A stretch of 64,000 nucleotides of DNA from Cryptomeria japonica (lineage: Eukaryota; Streptophyta; Pinopsida; Cupressales; Cupressaceae). Every line of letters starts with the position of its first letter. The first letter of the stretch is position 1. The notes under the pieces were generated by a model. The model did no database searches. It was not told where the DNA came from and saw nothing but the letters and a program-made list of their open reading frames with translations. Position numbers and translations under genes: made by a program. This document shows, one piece after another, positions 1 through 13,228 of the stretch. Location: assembly GCF_030272615.1 (NCBI RefSeq), contig NC_081408.1, forward strand, positions 618,014,476 through 618,078,475. Reading direction: 5' to 3'.

Positions 1-319
1 GGAGTCCTACAGTTCTGCAACCTCACAACATATTGGTTCATTCTTCTCTTCCAATGTTGAAGTGATTTAGATAACATTTTGCCTCTTCATCCCAAGTAAC
101 TGCTCACAACACTTCTCCATCTCTTCACACAAGTCAGGCACTAGCTTGTGTACTGATGTCCTCTGAGGTCATCTTCCTTATCTTTACCGGTGTTCAACAA
201 CACAAGGTGATATCCAAGATATCACATCCTGTACTCCTTCATAACAGTGTTGTGCATACATCTCTTCTACCAGTAATCATCCCATACCGGTTGACATCAA
301 TGACAACACAATGCCAACA
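1..319 (-). mobile_element. Edge of a Ty1/copia-type LTR (partial)
   Basis: Read on the minus strand, this segment begins TGTTGGCATTGTG at position 319, a TGTTGG terminus like that of the copia LTR starting at 59661. To its right, from about 320, the sequence matches RepA copy 2 near 47508 (shared GGAAAATAATTAC), so 319 is an insertion boundary in RepA. The rest of the element lies outside the window, so neither the second LTR nor the target duplication can be checked. It could be a solo LTR. The family is inferred from the terminus only. Confidence 0.45.
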
Positions 320-3300
320 GAAGGAAAATAATTACAATATGGTTTTAAATATATTGGGAGGTAATGAAGAGGACCTCATTTCTCAATATTTTTCTTTGTG
401 ATTTGTTCTTGGGTCATTCATGATAAATGCATATGATATAACTTTTGAACTTTACCTTTATTCTCAAAAGGAGATTATTTAAGAATTTCTATATATGAAT
501 CATAATTCCATTTTCAACAAGGACGATGCAACACACAATATTCCAACCAATAACTATAGAATTTACATATAATTTAAAAGGTCAAAAGATATGAATACAA
601 AATCAAGACACAACAAAGAATGGACTAATTAGGAAAAGAATAATTTGAACATTCTTCAATGCCTAGAGGTTTCACTAAAAATCTTGAGTAAGATAAAATA
701 AATAATTAAAAGGAAAGATGATACCATAAGAAAATTTAACCAAAGATTAAGGGAGTAAAATGAAAACAACCAATTATAAAGAAATAAAGAACTGAATGCT
801 TTATTTTTAGACTATGGCTAGTGATTAAGTTATTATTAGATAGAATAATTTCTAGTTGATATAAAAAATTGGTGGAATTGACTTCTAGGATTGAAGCACA
901 AACCTTGAGAAGGAAAAATAGGAAAAGTAAAATTTATGATATAGAAAATTTGAAATTAGAAACAAAAATATCAAAAATTACACAAGAGATAGCAGTAAAA
1001 GGAGAGATAAAGAGGGGCATCACCACTTCATAAAAATAAGATATAGTGTACTTAATATTCAAATTAAGGTCACCTATGAGAAGAGTATCTTGTATTAAAG
1101 GAAAAATGAGCTAGTATTTTAAGACTAGAGATCACAAAACCAATAGAGGACTCAAAACTATATATTATGGTATTTGTGGTGAATGACACACACATAAGAC
1201 CAACAATTTTATATATTTAATGATTCAACAAAAGAGAAAAATGGTCCTTGGTATTGCCATATTGTAGCATCATAAATTGTATCCCTATATAATTTCATCC
1301 TCTCTTAGGCCTCACTTTAATAGCATTTCAGCCTTTTGTTCTTTGACCATGTTTGATTTTGTTCACATAGGCTTCAAATTTCAATGTTCACCTAGAATTT
1401 GGTTCAATGGTCTTAAACTCAGTCTTGATAGGCTAGACAAGCATTTCCCAAACACCCTTCTCCTTGGACAAGGATGTACTAGGTGAACTTGTCCTTTGAC
1501 AAATGCTTATTGGTTGTCCTTTTCCCACTTAAAGTGGGGCAATTTGAGATCCAACAATGGTCACTAAATTTAGGTAGTTATTCCCTTCTTGTGTCAGCCC
1601 TTCCCAAAAATTCACACACATTTGATGAGGAGAGGTATAAAAGAAAGCCTTGTACCCCCTCATTTGAACATCCTACTAGGCCTATTTTGAATAGGGTGTA
1701 TTCTTTTTCTCTAGCTCGTTTTCCTTCCCTCCAAATTTTGAATGTGTTTTGATCATATTCCTTTTTGAGTGGTGACCTATTCTCCCGGTCTTTTTCCCTT
1801 TAAGTTGGTTCTTCAAGGGTTTATTGTTGTATGAAACCAACCTTGTGTTATAGAATTGTTGTATGACTGGTCTGTCGATAGGTTGTGTCATTTTGATTTC
1901 TATATGTCCTTTAGGTTTGGCCCCCCACATGATGACTTAGAAACTAGTATTAAAGTCACATGTTTTAATCTTTCTAAGGTGGGCCATGCTTGTGAGCATT
2001 CTTCAATAGTGTCACTTTGTTGTCTAATGTGGTAAAGAATTGATATCATTACACTTCACTTGGAACTTGGTGAAGACTTTTTCCTTGTTCAGTTGTGTCC
2101 CAATTTGGGCCGTGAAGATTGAGATCTTGGGGGTTGTGGAACTTCATGTTTCTGTTTTGACGAGTTCCCGAGAAAAGGAAATAAAGAAAAGGGCTAGCAA
2201 TGTGACTGGTCAAAAGTGGTTTCCTCAGGTAGGGAGATTTAAATTCCATCACTAGTCGTCGATGTTCTGAGATCAATGGTCCATATTCAAACTTGCACAA
2301 GGCCCATTTGTGCCACCATAATTTGCACAAACTGCATTGATAAGGAAAATAATAATGAGTTAAATCTATTGATTAATTTCAATTCCCCAATTGTGGAGCT
2401 CAGAAAAGGTTTAGTGTAGAGTGGAAGAGTGGAGTTGTGTTTTCTACGGAGAGATTCAGCTACCAAAGAGTCTAATTTAGGCAGGAAAAATCTTGTAAGT
2501 TATGTATCCTATTTTCCTTGTTCCTCTGAAAAAGAATTGTAGGGTAAGTAGTTGTATCCCTAATTGGAGCCATATAAGGACTTAGGGTGAGATATTTGTG
2601 AATTTGTAAAATGTCTACTCCCTTGAGAGTTTCACAATCAGGAGAACCTAAGGAAAAGAGACAAAAGAAAGAGAAAAAATTGCATGACAACTTGATTTCT
2701 TTGTTGCCCGAGTCATTGTATAGACCTAAGATAGGAGCTGGTGTCTCAAAGTTATTTGAAAAGCAATGTTATTGTAAAGAGAGTTATTTCAATGTTAGAG
2801 GACATCATATCTTTTATTTTTTCTTTACAAAATCAGAGTCTGCAATTCCAGAGTGTAACCCCTAGAGATTAGGTCTGGCTAGGCTAGTTGTCTCAAATAT
2901 TTTTGTTAATGTAGACTTGATCAAAGCCCTAGAAAAGTGTTATAACCTTGAAGTTCAGTACATTGGAGCTGTAAATGGGAGACTATTAGACATCAATAGA
3001 GATAAAATACTAGAAGTATTTGATTTAAAAGATTGTTGAGATTGTACCATGGCTATTGATTTGGAAGGTTTGAAAGTAGAATATGGGGTATTTTTAGTGC
3101 ACAAACCAAGGTATAAGGGTAACTTGGAGCAGTTTTCTAGGACTGAAAATACCCCATATAAGATTGACCTATTTTATAGATATTTTGAGATGACATATTA
3201 TACAATATGTCACATGTTGGGGTATAGTGGAGACCCTTTGATGCCTCAAGAGATAATGTTTCTCACTTGTGATGTCCAAAGTGAGATCGACCATAGGACG

Positions 3301-5190
3301 TATGATTGCCCTCAGTTTGTTGCAGATGCAATTCATAATTCACTGGTGAGAATTCACCAGGGTGGTACCAAAGTAATATTCAAATGGTAGTCATTGTTAA
3401 TGCACATGTTATTGTTCCAAGGACAAAAGTATAAAGTGTGAAGTCCATCACGCCATGTTAGACCTGTCTAGAAAGGCATTAAGGTGCCAATTCAATTGTG
3501 GACCTCTATTTGGGATAATAGATATGAACACTCATAGGCTCTCATATTTGAGCAACACTTTGTCAGAAGGATTTATATTGCATGTGGCATATAGCTTCCT
3601 TGATTAACAAAGCAAGTCAATAATCTCCTGAGGCCAAAAGGAAAATAAGATGAACTCAAAGTGAGCATTGATCATAATTGGGTCGATTGGTACATGGATG
3701 AGGAGTATACATACATTAGGATTTATGGACTAAGTGGAATGCCACACATTTTGACATTTATTGTACGAAACTGATTAGCTACTCTGGAAATAGTATGGCA
3801 GATGTTTGAAGTCTCAACCCCCTTCAGGAAAAGGGGCCTTTTCTCCCATCATATCTTGAAATTTGTGACTTTGAGATAAACTCAAACAAAGGTTTTGAGC
3901 AAGCTATTGAATTTATCAAGTCTCTTCATTTGCTAGTGGGGGTAAAAGCTAGAGAATTTGGCCCAGGGGGGTATTATACTTCTATGAAAAGGGTAGTAAG
4001 ATTGGGGAAGGTTAAGCATGAATTTGAACTAAGGGAGGAGTTGATGCGGAATTGTAATTCTTATGAGGAGGTTAAAGCAAGGAGGTCGAGCTATTTCAAA
4101 GTGTAAAAAGTTGAGAGTAGGAGACTAGAGGACCCTTTCTATCAAGGTATCTTTCTAGATGAGTTTAATAGAGTACAAAGAAGGGAAATGATCATCCATG
4201 ATGAACCTATCCTTTTGGCCAATTTTTTTGTTCCTCCACCTCCCTCCCCAAGTCCATCAATTTATGCTGTGGAAGGACTAGTGGAAGCACCCCCATTAGA
4301 ACGAATGTATCCAACACCATCTTCAAATATTGCACTGTCATGGGAGGTTGATGAAAGAGGTGATCAGCAAGAGGAAATGGAAGTGAATCAAGAAGTGAGC
4401 TTCCCACCTTACATCCCACCTAATGAGTGCAATGGTGGCCTAATTCAAATAAGCAGTTATCTAATTGAGGATGTAAGAAGGAAGGCTTTAGAAACATTCT
4501 TGTCTAATGATAAGTTTATACACTCCAAGGAGTTTAGGTTGTTTATGTACAAATGGAAGGGAAGAGAAAGTTGGATGAGAATTGGAAATTTCTAATGAAC
4601 AATGAGAGGAATATAATAGGAAGTTTTATGAAGGGCTAAAGGAGGAATTTGAGCACGTGATGCCAGAAAGAGGAAGACAGTTGTTGAAAGAGGTTGGTTC
4701 TTTAATTATTCCAGGAATGGATATATTATCTAGCATTGTCTTTGATAATTTAAGGAGGAACCATAAATTTTATTATGATCTTTCTGATGAAGGATATGAT
4801 AATCTTTGTTTTTGTTCACAGTTCAAGCCCTCAAACAAAACTTTGTCAACTTGGTGTTTGTATCTTGAAGGTAAAAGGCGAAAATTGATTAGTGAACCAA
4901 ATGAAATCATGGGTCAATTTATGGTTTATAGGCTTAAGGATGTTTCTGCAAGTGATATAGAAGAGTTAAATGTGAATATTTCCCTATTCAATCAGGCCAA
5001 GGTTAAGGAGAAAAATGAGAAAATTGCACAATTCACTTGGGATAACAATGATTAAGAGAAGCATTGGGAATTTCAAAGGAAAAGAGCCTTTTGTTGGAGG
5101 ATGAGGCTATAGCTCCTAAATTACAAATGAGCCTCATATTTGAGAGGAGGGTATGTGCAAGATCATGGGGGGTCAAAAAGTGGCAATGGA
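320..5190 (+). mobile_element. RepA repeat family, copy 1
   Basis: From about 320 to 2740 this matches 47508-50290 at high identity, with indels, and 3410-4420 matches 50300-51122 plus 57365-57513. Copy 2 lacks the part equivalent to about 2740-3410. The first 2.3 kb shows no sustained coding potential and looks like a long 5' region; a broken ORF follows at 2611-5055. No LTR or TIR termini were found. It is bounded on the left by a copia LTR and on the right by the FB1 element. Four copies or fragments lie in this window, so it is a dispersed, probably transposon-derived family that I do not recognise. Confidence 0.75.
2611..5055 (+). pseudogene. Broken ORF of RepA (unrecognised protein family)
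   Basis: A series of plus-strand ORFs separated by stops and shifts (2611-2865, 3049-3390, 4188-4595, 4657-5055) together look like one former protein of roughly 700-800 residues. Starting at ATG 2611, it begins with a Lys/Glu-rich stretch, then has a segment with a Cys-Tyr pair followed by a G-R-L-L-D-I-N pattern and E-V-F near 2930-3030, a region rich in Tyr and acidic residues around 3660-3770 (W-Y-M-D-E-E-Y), a Pro/Ser-rich linker near 4220-4300, and a charged helical C-terminus. The same protein is present in copy 2. A segment resembles the start of the element 3 ORF at 52320-55951. I see no RT, protease, integrase or zinc knuckle, so a gag-like or accessory role is only a guess. Confidence 0.5.
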
Positions 5191-5600
5191 GAAAAAATGC
5201 GTTTTCAACCTTTCCAAACACGCCAAAATCTGCTTTGACTTTTTATTTGGGTCGGGCGAAATTTGAATTTGGTTTGGTAATACCAAACCAAATCGGATAT
5301 CCAATAATATTGGATATCTGATTTATGATGTCACTATTGTGATGTCACCATTGTGATATCATACTTTTCAAATCGGATCCGATTTTCTCAACATAAAAAA
5401 TATAGTTTAGTAAAATGGGCATAACTTTTGTGTTTCTTATCAAAATTTTGATTTTTTATAGGCATTGGAAAGGTAATTCACATACCTATCAAATGGATGA
5501 GGTATTTTGATGATATTATAGACAAAAAATTAATTATAATCATTTGAAATTAGTCCTTGAATTTTAAAACTTTAAATACTCACAAATTTTGCATACAAAG
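5190..5600 (+). repeat. FB1 left inverted arm
   Basis: Pairs with the right arm at 11290-11690. Contains AATCGGATATCCAAT and, about 120 bases on, a run beginning GGGCATAACTTTTG, both with counterparts in the opposite arm. Identity is patchy outside 5408-5479. Confidence 0.65.
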
Positions 5601-6735
5601 TCTCATTTTTTTTTCCTATCACCTCCTTTATCTATCACTTGTCTATCTATACTTATATAATATATTTTATATATCTCTTTCTTCTCTACTTATATCACTT
5701 ATTTTCTCATTCCATGTAGATAAATAAATTCCCAAGTTACATGCATCTCTACATATATCTCCATTTTTCTATTCATATCTCTCCCTCTCCCACTCCATCA
5801 TTGTCACTCCTTATTTCTAGATTTCTCTCTAATAATCTCTCTTCTCTCTATTTATCTCCCTCCTTTACCTTATCCTACCTATACTTATATATTACTTGTC
5901 TCTATCACCTCCTTTCTCTCCCTATCTTGTCCCCTCTCTCTCTCTATCCCTATAGATCTATCTTCATGTATATTTATATCTCATTATCTCTAAATCTAAC
6001 TTATTCACTGCATCTCTCCCTCCATTTGTCTTACTCTCTCTATCACGTTCTATCCATATCTATCTCTATCTCCATCTTCACATCTCAATATCTTTCCCTA
6101 TCAATCTCTCTTTTTATATGTTCCTCTATCTTTATATATATTCCTCTATACATGATTAATCTAGTTCTCTGTCTCTTCCTCTATCGCCCTCTTGAAGTAT
6201 CTATCCCTTTCTCTACTTTTATCTCTTTATTTACTTCATATTTATATATCTTTTTCTCTCTCCCCACATCCTTCTCTATAGTGTCTTTATATATCTCTAT
6301 ATCATATTCCTCTTTTTCTCTCTCCCTCTCTATCTATCCCTATCTATAATCTCTATCTCTCTTTCTCACTCTCTTGCACTATCTATATATCTCTATCTAT
6401 CGATATTCCTCTTGCTTTATATCTCTCTATCTCTTCCTTTTTTTATCTCTCTCTTTACCCCTCTCTATCCATTTTTCTCCATCTCTTCATATATTTATCT
6501 TTGTCTTTACCTCTCTCTTTCTCTACATCTATTCACCTCCCTCTCCCTTTATCTTCATTTTTTATCTCTATCTTCCTCTCTCCTTTTCAATATCTAGATA
6601 TGTCTACCTCTTTCTATCCATTCTTGTCCTTTATTTTTTCTCCCTCTCACTTCATACTCCTTAATATCTATATCTCTATTTATGTCCTTGTCCTTTAGTT
6701 CTTCATCTCTCTTCACCCTTATATCTCTCCTTATT
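5600..6735 (+). repeat. Pyrimidine-rich tract (TCTCTAT/TCTCC degenerate repeat)
   Basis: About 1.1 kb in which the plus strand is almost all C and T with scattered A, in degenerate TCTC, TATC and CTCC units. Open frames here encode low-complexity peptides and are not genes. The purine-rich stretch at 10970-11240 looks like its inverted counterpart on the other side of FB1. Confidence 0.8.
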
Positions 6736-9700
6736 TGAAAATTAGTATATATGGTCTCCTAAGGGGTTATATCATGTCCAAAGAGGTCATATAACATCAT
6801 ATGACCCCTTATGACACAATATGACCCCTAACAACACCATATGGTCTCCTAAGGGGTCATATGGTGTCATAAGGGGTCATAAAACACCATATGACCCCTT
6901 AAGACACAATAAGACCCCTAATGGCACCATATGGTGTCCTAAGGGGTCATAAGACACCAAATGACCCCTTAGTACACCATACAACCCCTAATGACACAAT
7001 GTGGCATCCTAAAGGGTCATATGGTGTCTTAAGGGGTCATAGGACACCATATGACCCCTTAGGACACCATACGACCCATAGCACCATATAGTGTCCCAAG
7101 GGGTCATATGGGGTCTTAAGGGGTCAAAGAACGTCATTTGACCAATTAGGACACAATACGACCCATGACGACACCTAAGGGGTCAAATAGTGTCATAAGG
7201 GGTCATAGGACATCATATGACCCCTTATAACACCATACGATACCTTATGACACCATATGATGTCCTAAGGGGTCATATAACACCATATGACCCCTTATAA
7301 CACAAGAAGACCCATAACGACACAATATGGTGTCCTTAGGGGTCATATGGTGTCAAGAGACACCATATGACCCCTTAGGACACAATATGACCCCTAATGA
7401 TACCTAAGGGGTCATATGGTGTCCTAAGGGGTTATATGATGTCCTAGGAACCTTTAGGACATAATATGGCCCCTTAGCACACCATACAACCCCTAATGAC
7501 ACCATATGGTGTCCTAAGGGGTCGTAGGACACCATATGACCCATTAGGACATAATATGACCCCTAACAACACCTAAGGGGTCATAGTGTGTCCTAAGGGG
7601 TCATAGGACACCATATGACCCTTAACGACACTATATGGTGTCTTAAGGGGTCATATTGTGTCCTAAGGGGTCATAGGACACAATATGACCCCTAACGACA
7701 CAAAATGACACCTAACAATACCTAAAGGGTCATATGGTGTTCTAAGGGGTCATAGGACACCATTTGACCCCTTAGCACACAATATGACCCCTAATGACAC
7801 CATATGGTGTCCTAAGGGCCCATAGAACACCATATGACCCCTTAGGACACTGTACGATGCATAATGACACTATATGGTGTCCTAAGGGGTCATAGGACAC
7901 CATATGACCCCTTAGGAGACCATACGACCCATAGCAACATAAAAATGGTGTCCTAAGTGGTCATCGAACACCATATGACCCCTTAGAACACCATATGACC
8001 CATAATGACACCATGTGGTGTCCTAAGGGGTCATAAGACACAATATGACCCCTTAGGGGACTCTATAACCATAACAACATAATATGGTGTCTTAGAGGGT
8101 AATAAAACACCATATGACCCCTTAGAACACCATACAACCCATAACGACACAATGTGGTGTCTTAAGGGGTCATAAGAAACAATATTACCCCTTAGGACAT
8201 AATATGACCCCTAACAACGTCATATAGTATCCTAAGGGGTCATAAGACACCATATGACCCCTTAGGACACCATACGACCCCTTGTGACACCATACCACCC
8301 TTTACGACACCATATGGTTTCCTAAGGGGTCATATGGTATCCTAACGGGTCATATAACACCATATGACCCCTTATAACACAAGAAGACCCATAACTACAT
8401 GATATGGTGTCCTAAGGGGTCATATGGTGTCATGAGACACCATATGACTCCTTAGGACACAATATGACCCCTAACGACACCTAAGGGGTCATATGGTGTC
8501 CTAAGGGGTTATATGATGTCCTAGGAACCTTTAGAACACAATATGACCCCTTAGCACACCATACAACCTCTAACGACACAATATGACCCATTATGACATA
8601 ATACGACCCCTAATGACATTATATAGTGTCCTAAGGGGTCATACAAAACCATATGACACTATAGAACACCATATGACCCCTTAGAACACCATACAACCCT
8701 TTATGACACCATATGGTGTCCTAAGGTGTCATATGGTATCCTAAGGGGTCATATAAAACCATATGACCCCTTAGAACACCATATGACCCCTTAGAACACA
8801 AGAAGACCCATAACGACACAATATGGTGTCTTAAGGGGTCATATGATGTCATGAGACACCATATGACCCCCTAGGACACAATATGACCCCTAACGATATC
8901 TAAGGGGTCATATGGTGTCCTGAGAGGTTATATGATGTCCTAGGAATCTTTAAGACACAATATGACCCCTTAGCACACCATACAATCCCAAACGACACCA
9001 TATGGTGTCCTAAGGGGTCGTAGGACACTATATGACCCGTTAGGACACAATACGACCCCTAAGATGTCCTAGGAATCTTTAAGACACAATATGACCCCTT
9101 AGCACACCATACAATCCCAAACAACACCATATGGTGTCCTAAGGGGTCATAGGACACTATATGACCCGTTAGGACACAATATGACCCCTAACAACACCTA
9201 AGGGGTCATATTGTGTCCTAAGGTGTCATAGGACATCTTATGACCCCTAACGATACAAAATGATGCCTAACGATACCTAAGGGGTCATATGGTGTTATAA
9301 AGGGTCATAGGACACCATATGACCCCTTAGCACACCATACGACCCTTAATGACACCATATGGTGTCCTAAGGGGTCATAGAACACCATATGACCCCTTAG
9401 GAAACCATACGATGCATAATGAAACCATATGGTGTCCTAAGGGGTCATAGGACACCATATGACCCCTTAGGAGACCATACGACCCATAGCAACATAAAAA
9501 TGGTGTCCTAAGGGGTCATAGAACACCATATGACCCCTTAGAACACCATATGACCCATAATGACACCATGTGGTGTCCTAAGGGGTCATAAGACACAATA
9601 TGACCCCTTAGGACATAATATGAACCCTAACGACGTCATATAGTGTCCTAAGGGGTCATAGGACACCGTATGACCTCGTAGGACACAATACGACCCCTTA

Positions 9701-10590
9701 GGACATAAAATAAACCTTAATAACACCTAAGGGGTCATAGGACACCATACGACACATAAAAACACCAAATGGTATCCTAAGGGGTCATATGGTGTCCTAA
9801 GATGTCATAGGACACCATATGACCCATAGCACCATATAGTCTCCAAGCATATGGTGTCCTAAGGGGTCATGCAACCCCATATGACCCATTAGGACACAAT
9901 AAGACCCCTGATGACACCTATTGGGTCATATAGTGTCCTAAGGGTTCATAGGACACCATATGACCCCTTAGGACACCATACGACTCCTTGTGACACCATA
10001 TGGTGTCCCAAGGTATCGTATGGTATCCTAAGGGATCATCTAATGTCCTAAGGGGTCATATGGTGTTCTAAGGGGTTATAGAACACCATATGACCCCTTA
10101 GGACACCATAAGACCCATAATGACACCATATGATGTCCTAAGGGGTCATATGGTGTTCTAAAGGGTCATGGGACACCATATGACCTCTTAGGACATAGTA
10201 TGAGCCCTAACAAAACCTAATGGATCATATGGTGTCTAAGGGGTCATACGATGTCTTGTGACCCCTTAGGACACAATATGACCCCTTAGCACACCATACA
10301 ACCCCCAACAACACCATATGACCCATTCAGACACAATATGAGCCCTAACAATACCTAAGGGGTCATATGGTGTCCTAAGGGGTCATAAGATACCATATGA
10401 CCCCTTAACACACTATACAACACCTAATGACACCATATAGTGTCCTAAAGGCTCATAGAACACCATATGACCCCTTAGAACACCATAAGACTTATAAAAA
10501 CATCATATGGTGTCCTAAGGTGTCATATGGTGTCCTAAAGGTTCATGAGACACCATATGACCCTTTAGGACACCATATTCTCTCTCACAT
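6735..10590. repeat. Minisatellite of a 20-bp unit arranged in both orientations
   Basis: The consensus unit is ATGACCCCTTAGGACACCAT. It occurs forward and as its reverse complement ATGGTGTCCTAAGGGGTCAT, often head to head, which creates palindromes such as GACACCATATGGTGTC. By length there are roughly 190 units, heavily mutated by point changes. Longer blocks recur (for example 7262-7470 resembles 8338-8545 and 8735-8960; 8933-9040 resembles 9062-9170), so there are higher-order duplications. It is non-coding. Confidence 0.95.
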
Positions 10591-11240
10591 TATTTATTTT
10601 CCTCAATTACCCTTGATCACCTCTCTCCTCCTATGGGTTTATAGATACTTCCCTCTCCCCCTCTACCCACCCCCTAATTACTCTCTATGTCTCTCTTCAC
10701 CTCTGTCCCCATCTCTCTTCTCTCTTTGTTGATACTTTCGCCTCTCCCCCTCTCCTCCTACCCCCTAATAATCTCAAACTCTCCCTCTCATTCTCTCTTC
10801 ACCCCAATCACCCCCTCCCTCTCTCTCTTCGCCTTCCACCTAATTACCTATAGCTCTCTCTCTCACACTCTCTCTTCCCTCCAATTAATCTCTCCTTCTC
10901 ATCTCTCTCCCCCTCTCCTTTTTTTGATACTTCCCTATGCCTCTCCTTGTCCCCTTTGAATTTTGTTGCTAGAGATGAGAAAAAAATGCAAAGAGACTAG
11001 TCAAGGTCTTAGGGAAGAGAGAGTGACATAGAGAAGGAAATTATGAAGAGGTAGAAATATGAGCACCTTGTAGAGCTTGAGAGATTTAATGAGGTATTCA
11101 TTGATAGTTAGAGATATAGGTCTAGAGAAAGATGTATAAATATGGACAAAAGAGAGGGAGGAAGAAACAAATTGGTGGAGTGGTAGGTTTAGGAGAGAGA
11201 GGTGGAGAAATGAACAAATATAGATAACATGGTTTATCAA
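10570..11240. repeat. Pyrimidine-rich then purine-rich flank of the minisatellite
   Basis: From 10570 to about 10960 the plus strand is CTCTC-rich; from about 10970 to 11240 it switches to GAGA/AAGA-rich. The latter could pair with the left pyrimidine tract, extending the foldback arms inward. No gene. Confidence 0.65.
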
Positions 11241-11289
11241 AATTTATCGAACTCAATAAAATTCATAAATTTTCTATTATTAATTAATT

Positions 11290-11690
11290 ACTTATTTAGT
11301 TTATTTTGAGATGATTGTTACAAAAATTCATGCAATATGGAAATCATATGAAAAAGTCATGAGTTTTTTATGTTTTAAAAATGAAGGATGAATTTCAATG
11401 AGTTATAATTTTTTTTAAGACAAATAATTAAAAATATACCTATTCCATATCATAGAGCTCTTAATTACCTTTCCAACGCTTGTAAAAAATCAAAATTTTG
11501 ATATAAATCGCAAAAGTTATGCCCAATTTACTAAAATATTATTTTTATTTTTTCAAAAATCGGATATCCGATTTTAAAACATAAATTTTTCCCTCCATAT
11601 TTTGGCTCGAGTTTGCTTTGGGATTTGGCTTGGAAGTGACAAGCCTGGAAAGTCAACTGAAAAAATGTGTTTTTCAGTATTCCTTGATTT
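11290..11690 (-). repeat. FB1 right inverted arm
   Basis: Reverse complement matches the left arm, best at 11463-11533, including the palindromic AATCGGATATCCGATTTT region at 11555-11573. Confidence 0.65.
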
Positions 11691-12600
11691 TCCAAACTTT
11701 ACACTGGTGGCTGATGACTTTTTTTATAACCAAAATTAATAAAATGAAAAGGGTTTTTTAAGGACATTCTTAGCTTTCCAACAATATAAGGCTTGTCTTA
11801 TTTGGACTCTAATAAATAATTATTATTTATTTTCTAATTGAATTCTGACAAAAGTCGTAATTGATAGACTGATTGAGAAATACTCATAACTTTCAAACCG
11901 TATAACATTTTTTGAATTTGAAACATGCGTCACATCCTATGCTTCGTCTACTATAGGGAAAAATTAAAAAAAATTGAATTTCATAAGGTTTTGACCAAGT
12001 TAAGGTGGTCAGACATAGGAGTTTCTAAATTTCTAAAAAGTTGTAGTAAAAAATTCATAAATAATTATTTACTTTATAAAAAATTATGAAAAAATATGTG
12101 TCACATCTGCACATGTGTCTAATACTTATATTATAAATCTTATTAAAAAATATTATGATTTGATTGTGATTAGGGTGGTCAGACATACACCTACTTCTTA
12201 TCTTTTTCCTGAAATTTTTGTACTACTGCATTGAAATTTGAAATTTTCATCAAATAGGATTTTTTTTTTCAAAAAACAACTAGTAGCTTAGAAACTACAT
12301 TCAATGTTCTATAGATTCTCTTCTTACATATTTTAAAAAGAATATTCATAACTTATTCAATTTTTCATGTCAAGTTGCATAACTCTGATTTTTTAAAATT
12401 TCATTGCCACTTAAGGGCCTGTTTTGGCACGCCATGATCCTGCTCATACCCAGGAACAAGAGGGAAGAAGCAAAAAGACATGTACTTAGGTTGCAAAAAG
12501 AAGTAATGTGTCTAAAGAAAGACCTTAGAATGAGCAATTTTGTGTGGGCTCAAAACTTCATCAAAAGAAGATTTGCTACAAATGATTTGTAACACTTGAT
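11690..12600. other. AT-rich non-coding stretch with a short basic ORF at its end
   Basis: Mostly AT-rich with no sustained frame. The phrase GGTGGTCAGACATA recurs at about 12005 and 12175, suggesting an old internal duplication. A short plus-strand ORF at 12404-12592 encodes a Lys/Arg/Leu-rich, probably coiled-coil peptide. It may be the displaced 3' continuation of the RepA ORF or a stray fragment; I do not assign a function. Confidence 0.4.
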
Positions 12601-13228
12601 GAAGTGTTACTCTACCCAACATTCACATATAGCATAACAAAGAGAATAACACAAAAATTTGCAAGAAATAAAATTTCTTCTATTTCTCAATACAATGAAC
12701 CACAAATTCATCAATTACAATTCTTTAACCTTAAGGGCTTTTCAAAACCTACAGGTTGGAGCTACTAGCTTTAATTCTTAAGGTCTACAAAGGAGTCAAC
12801 TCTAAATAATGAAACAACTAGTCCAATCCCCAATTTATAGTACTATTTGTGCCTCTTAGAATTCCCACAACACTTTTTGATGAAAAACACATGACCATCA
12901 AGAAAATGCCAATATGTATCTTTTTAAATTCCTCAAAATGACACTTAAGGTGGGTTCTTATCAATTTTCCAAAGTGAGCACCTAAACATGCGACTTTTCC
13001 CATTCTCTTTGTAACCATCCAATACATGTGTAAGCTTGACTTTTCCTCCTCCCCAAGTGAATGTCAAGATGGAAGATTTCTCAATTTTACCTTATAATTA
13101 ATACGAAAATGTATCCCTTAATGGAATATACAATTTCCATTTGACATAGGCTACAAACATTTAATTATTTTATCTCCCTATGTCTCCTTGAACACTTTCT
13201 GAGGTACATGGAGATCTACTATAGTCTA
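12600..13228. repeat. RepB copy 1, left part (split by Tat-A)
   Basis: About 12950-13228 matches 42440-42742. The match continues on the far side of Tat-A, where 41547-41660 resembles 42748-42870. RepB copy 1 was therefore one piece before Tat-A landed in it. The 12600-12950 part has no recognised content. No coding function seen. Confidence 0.65.

Larger units (their letters stand above)
5190..11690. mobile_element. FB1: foldback-type element with inverted arms and minisatellite core
   Basis: Sequence near 5190-5600 reappears in inverted orientation at about 11290-11690. The best part is 5408-5479 against 11463-11533, where I count about 63 of 71 matching positions. Inside the arms lie pyrimidine-rich tracts and a minisatellite of about 3.9 kb. 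No transposase or other credible ORF is present; predicted ORFs in the pyrimidine tract are low-complexity Leu/Ser/Ile/Tyr artefacts. The ends are not sharp: both contain GAAAAAATGYGTTTT near 5191 and 11660, which may be the tips. Foldback or non-autonomous TIR transposon is the best fit; no target duplication could be fixed. Confidence 0.65.

Noticed and set aside
1277-2330. Small ORFs on both strands in the RepA 5' region
   Set aside because: Not conserved as frames between copies 1, 2 and 3 (indels and stops differ); treated as untranslated.
5741-6698. Long Leu/Ser/Ile/Tyr-rich ORFs on the plus strand
   Set aside because: They come from a degenerate TCTC/TATC tract that leaves several frames open at once; no domain and no non-repeat codon pattern.
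6735-10590. CRISPR-like array of palindromic 20-bp repeats
   Set aside because: Eukaryotic context, units contiguous and in both orientations, no unique spacers and no cas genes; it is a minisatellite.
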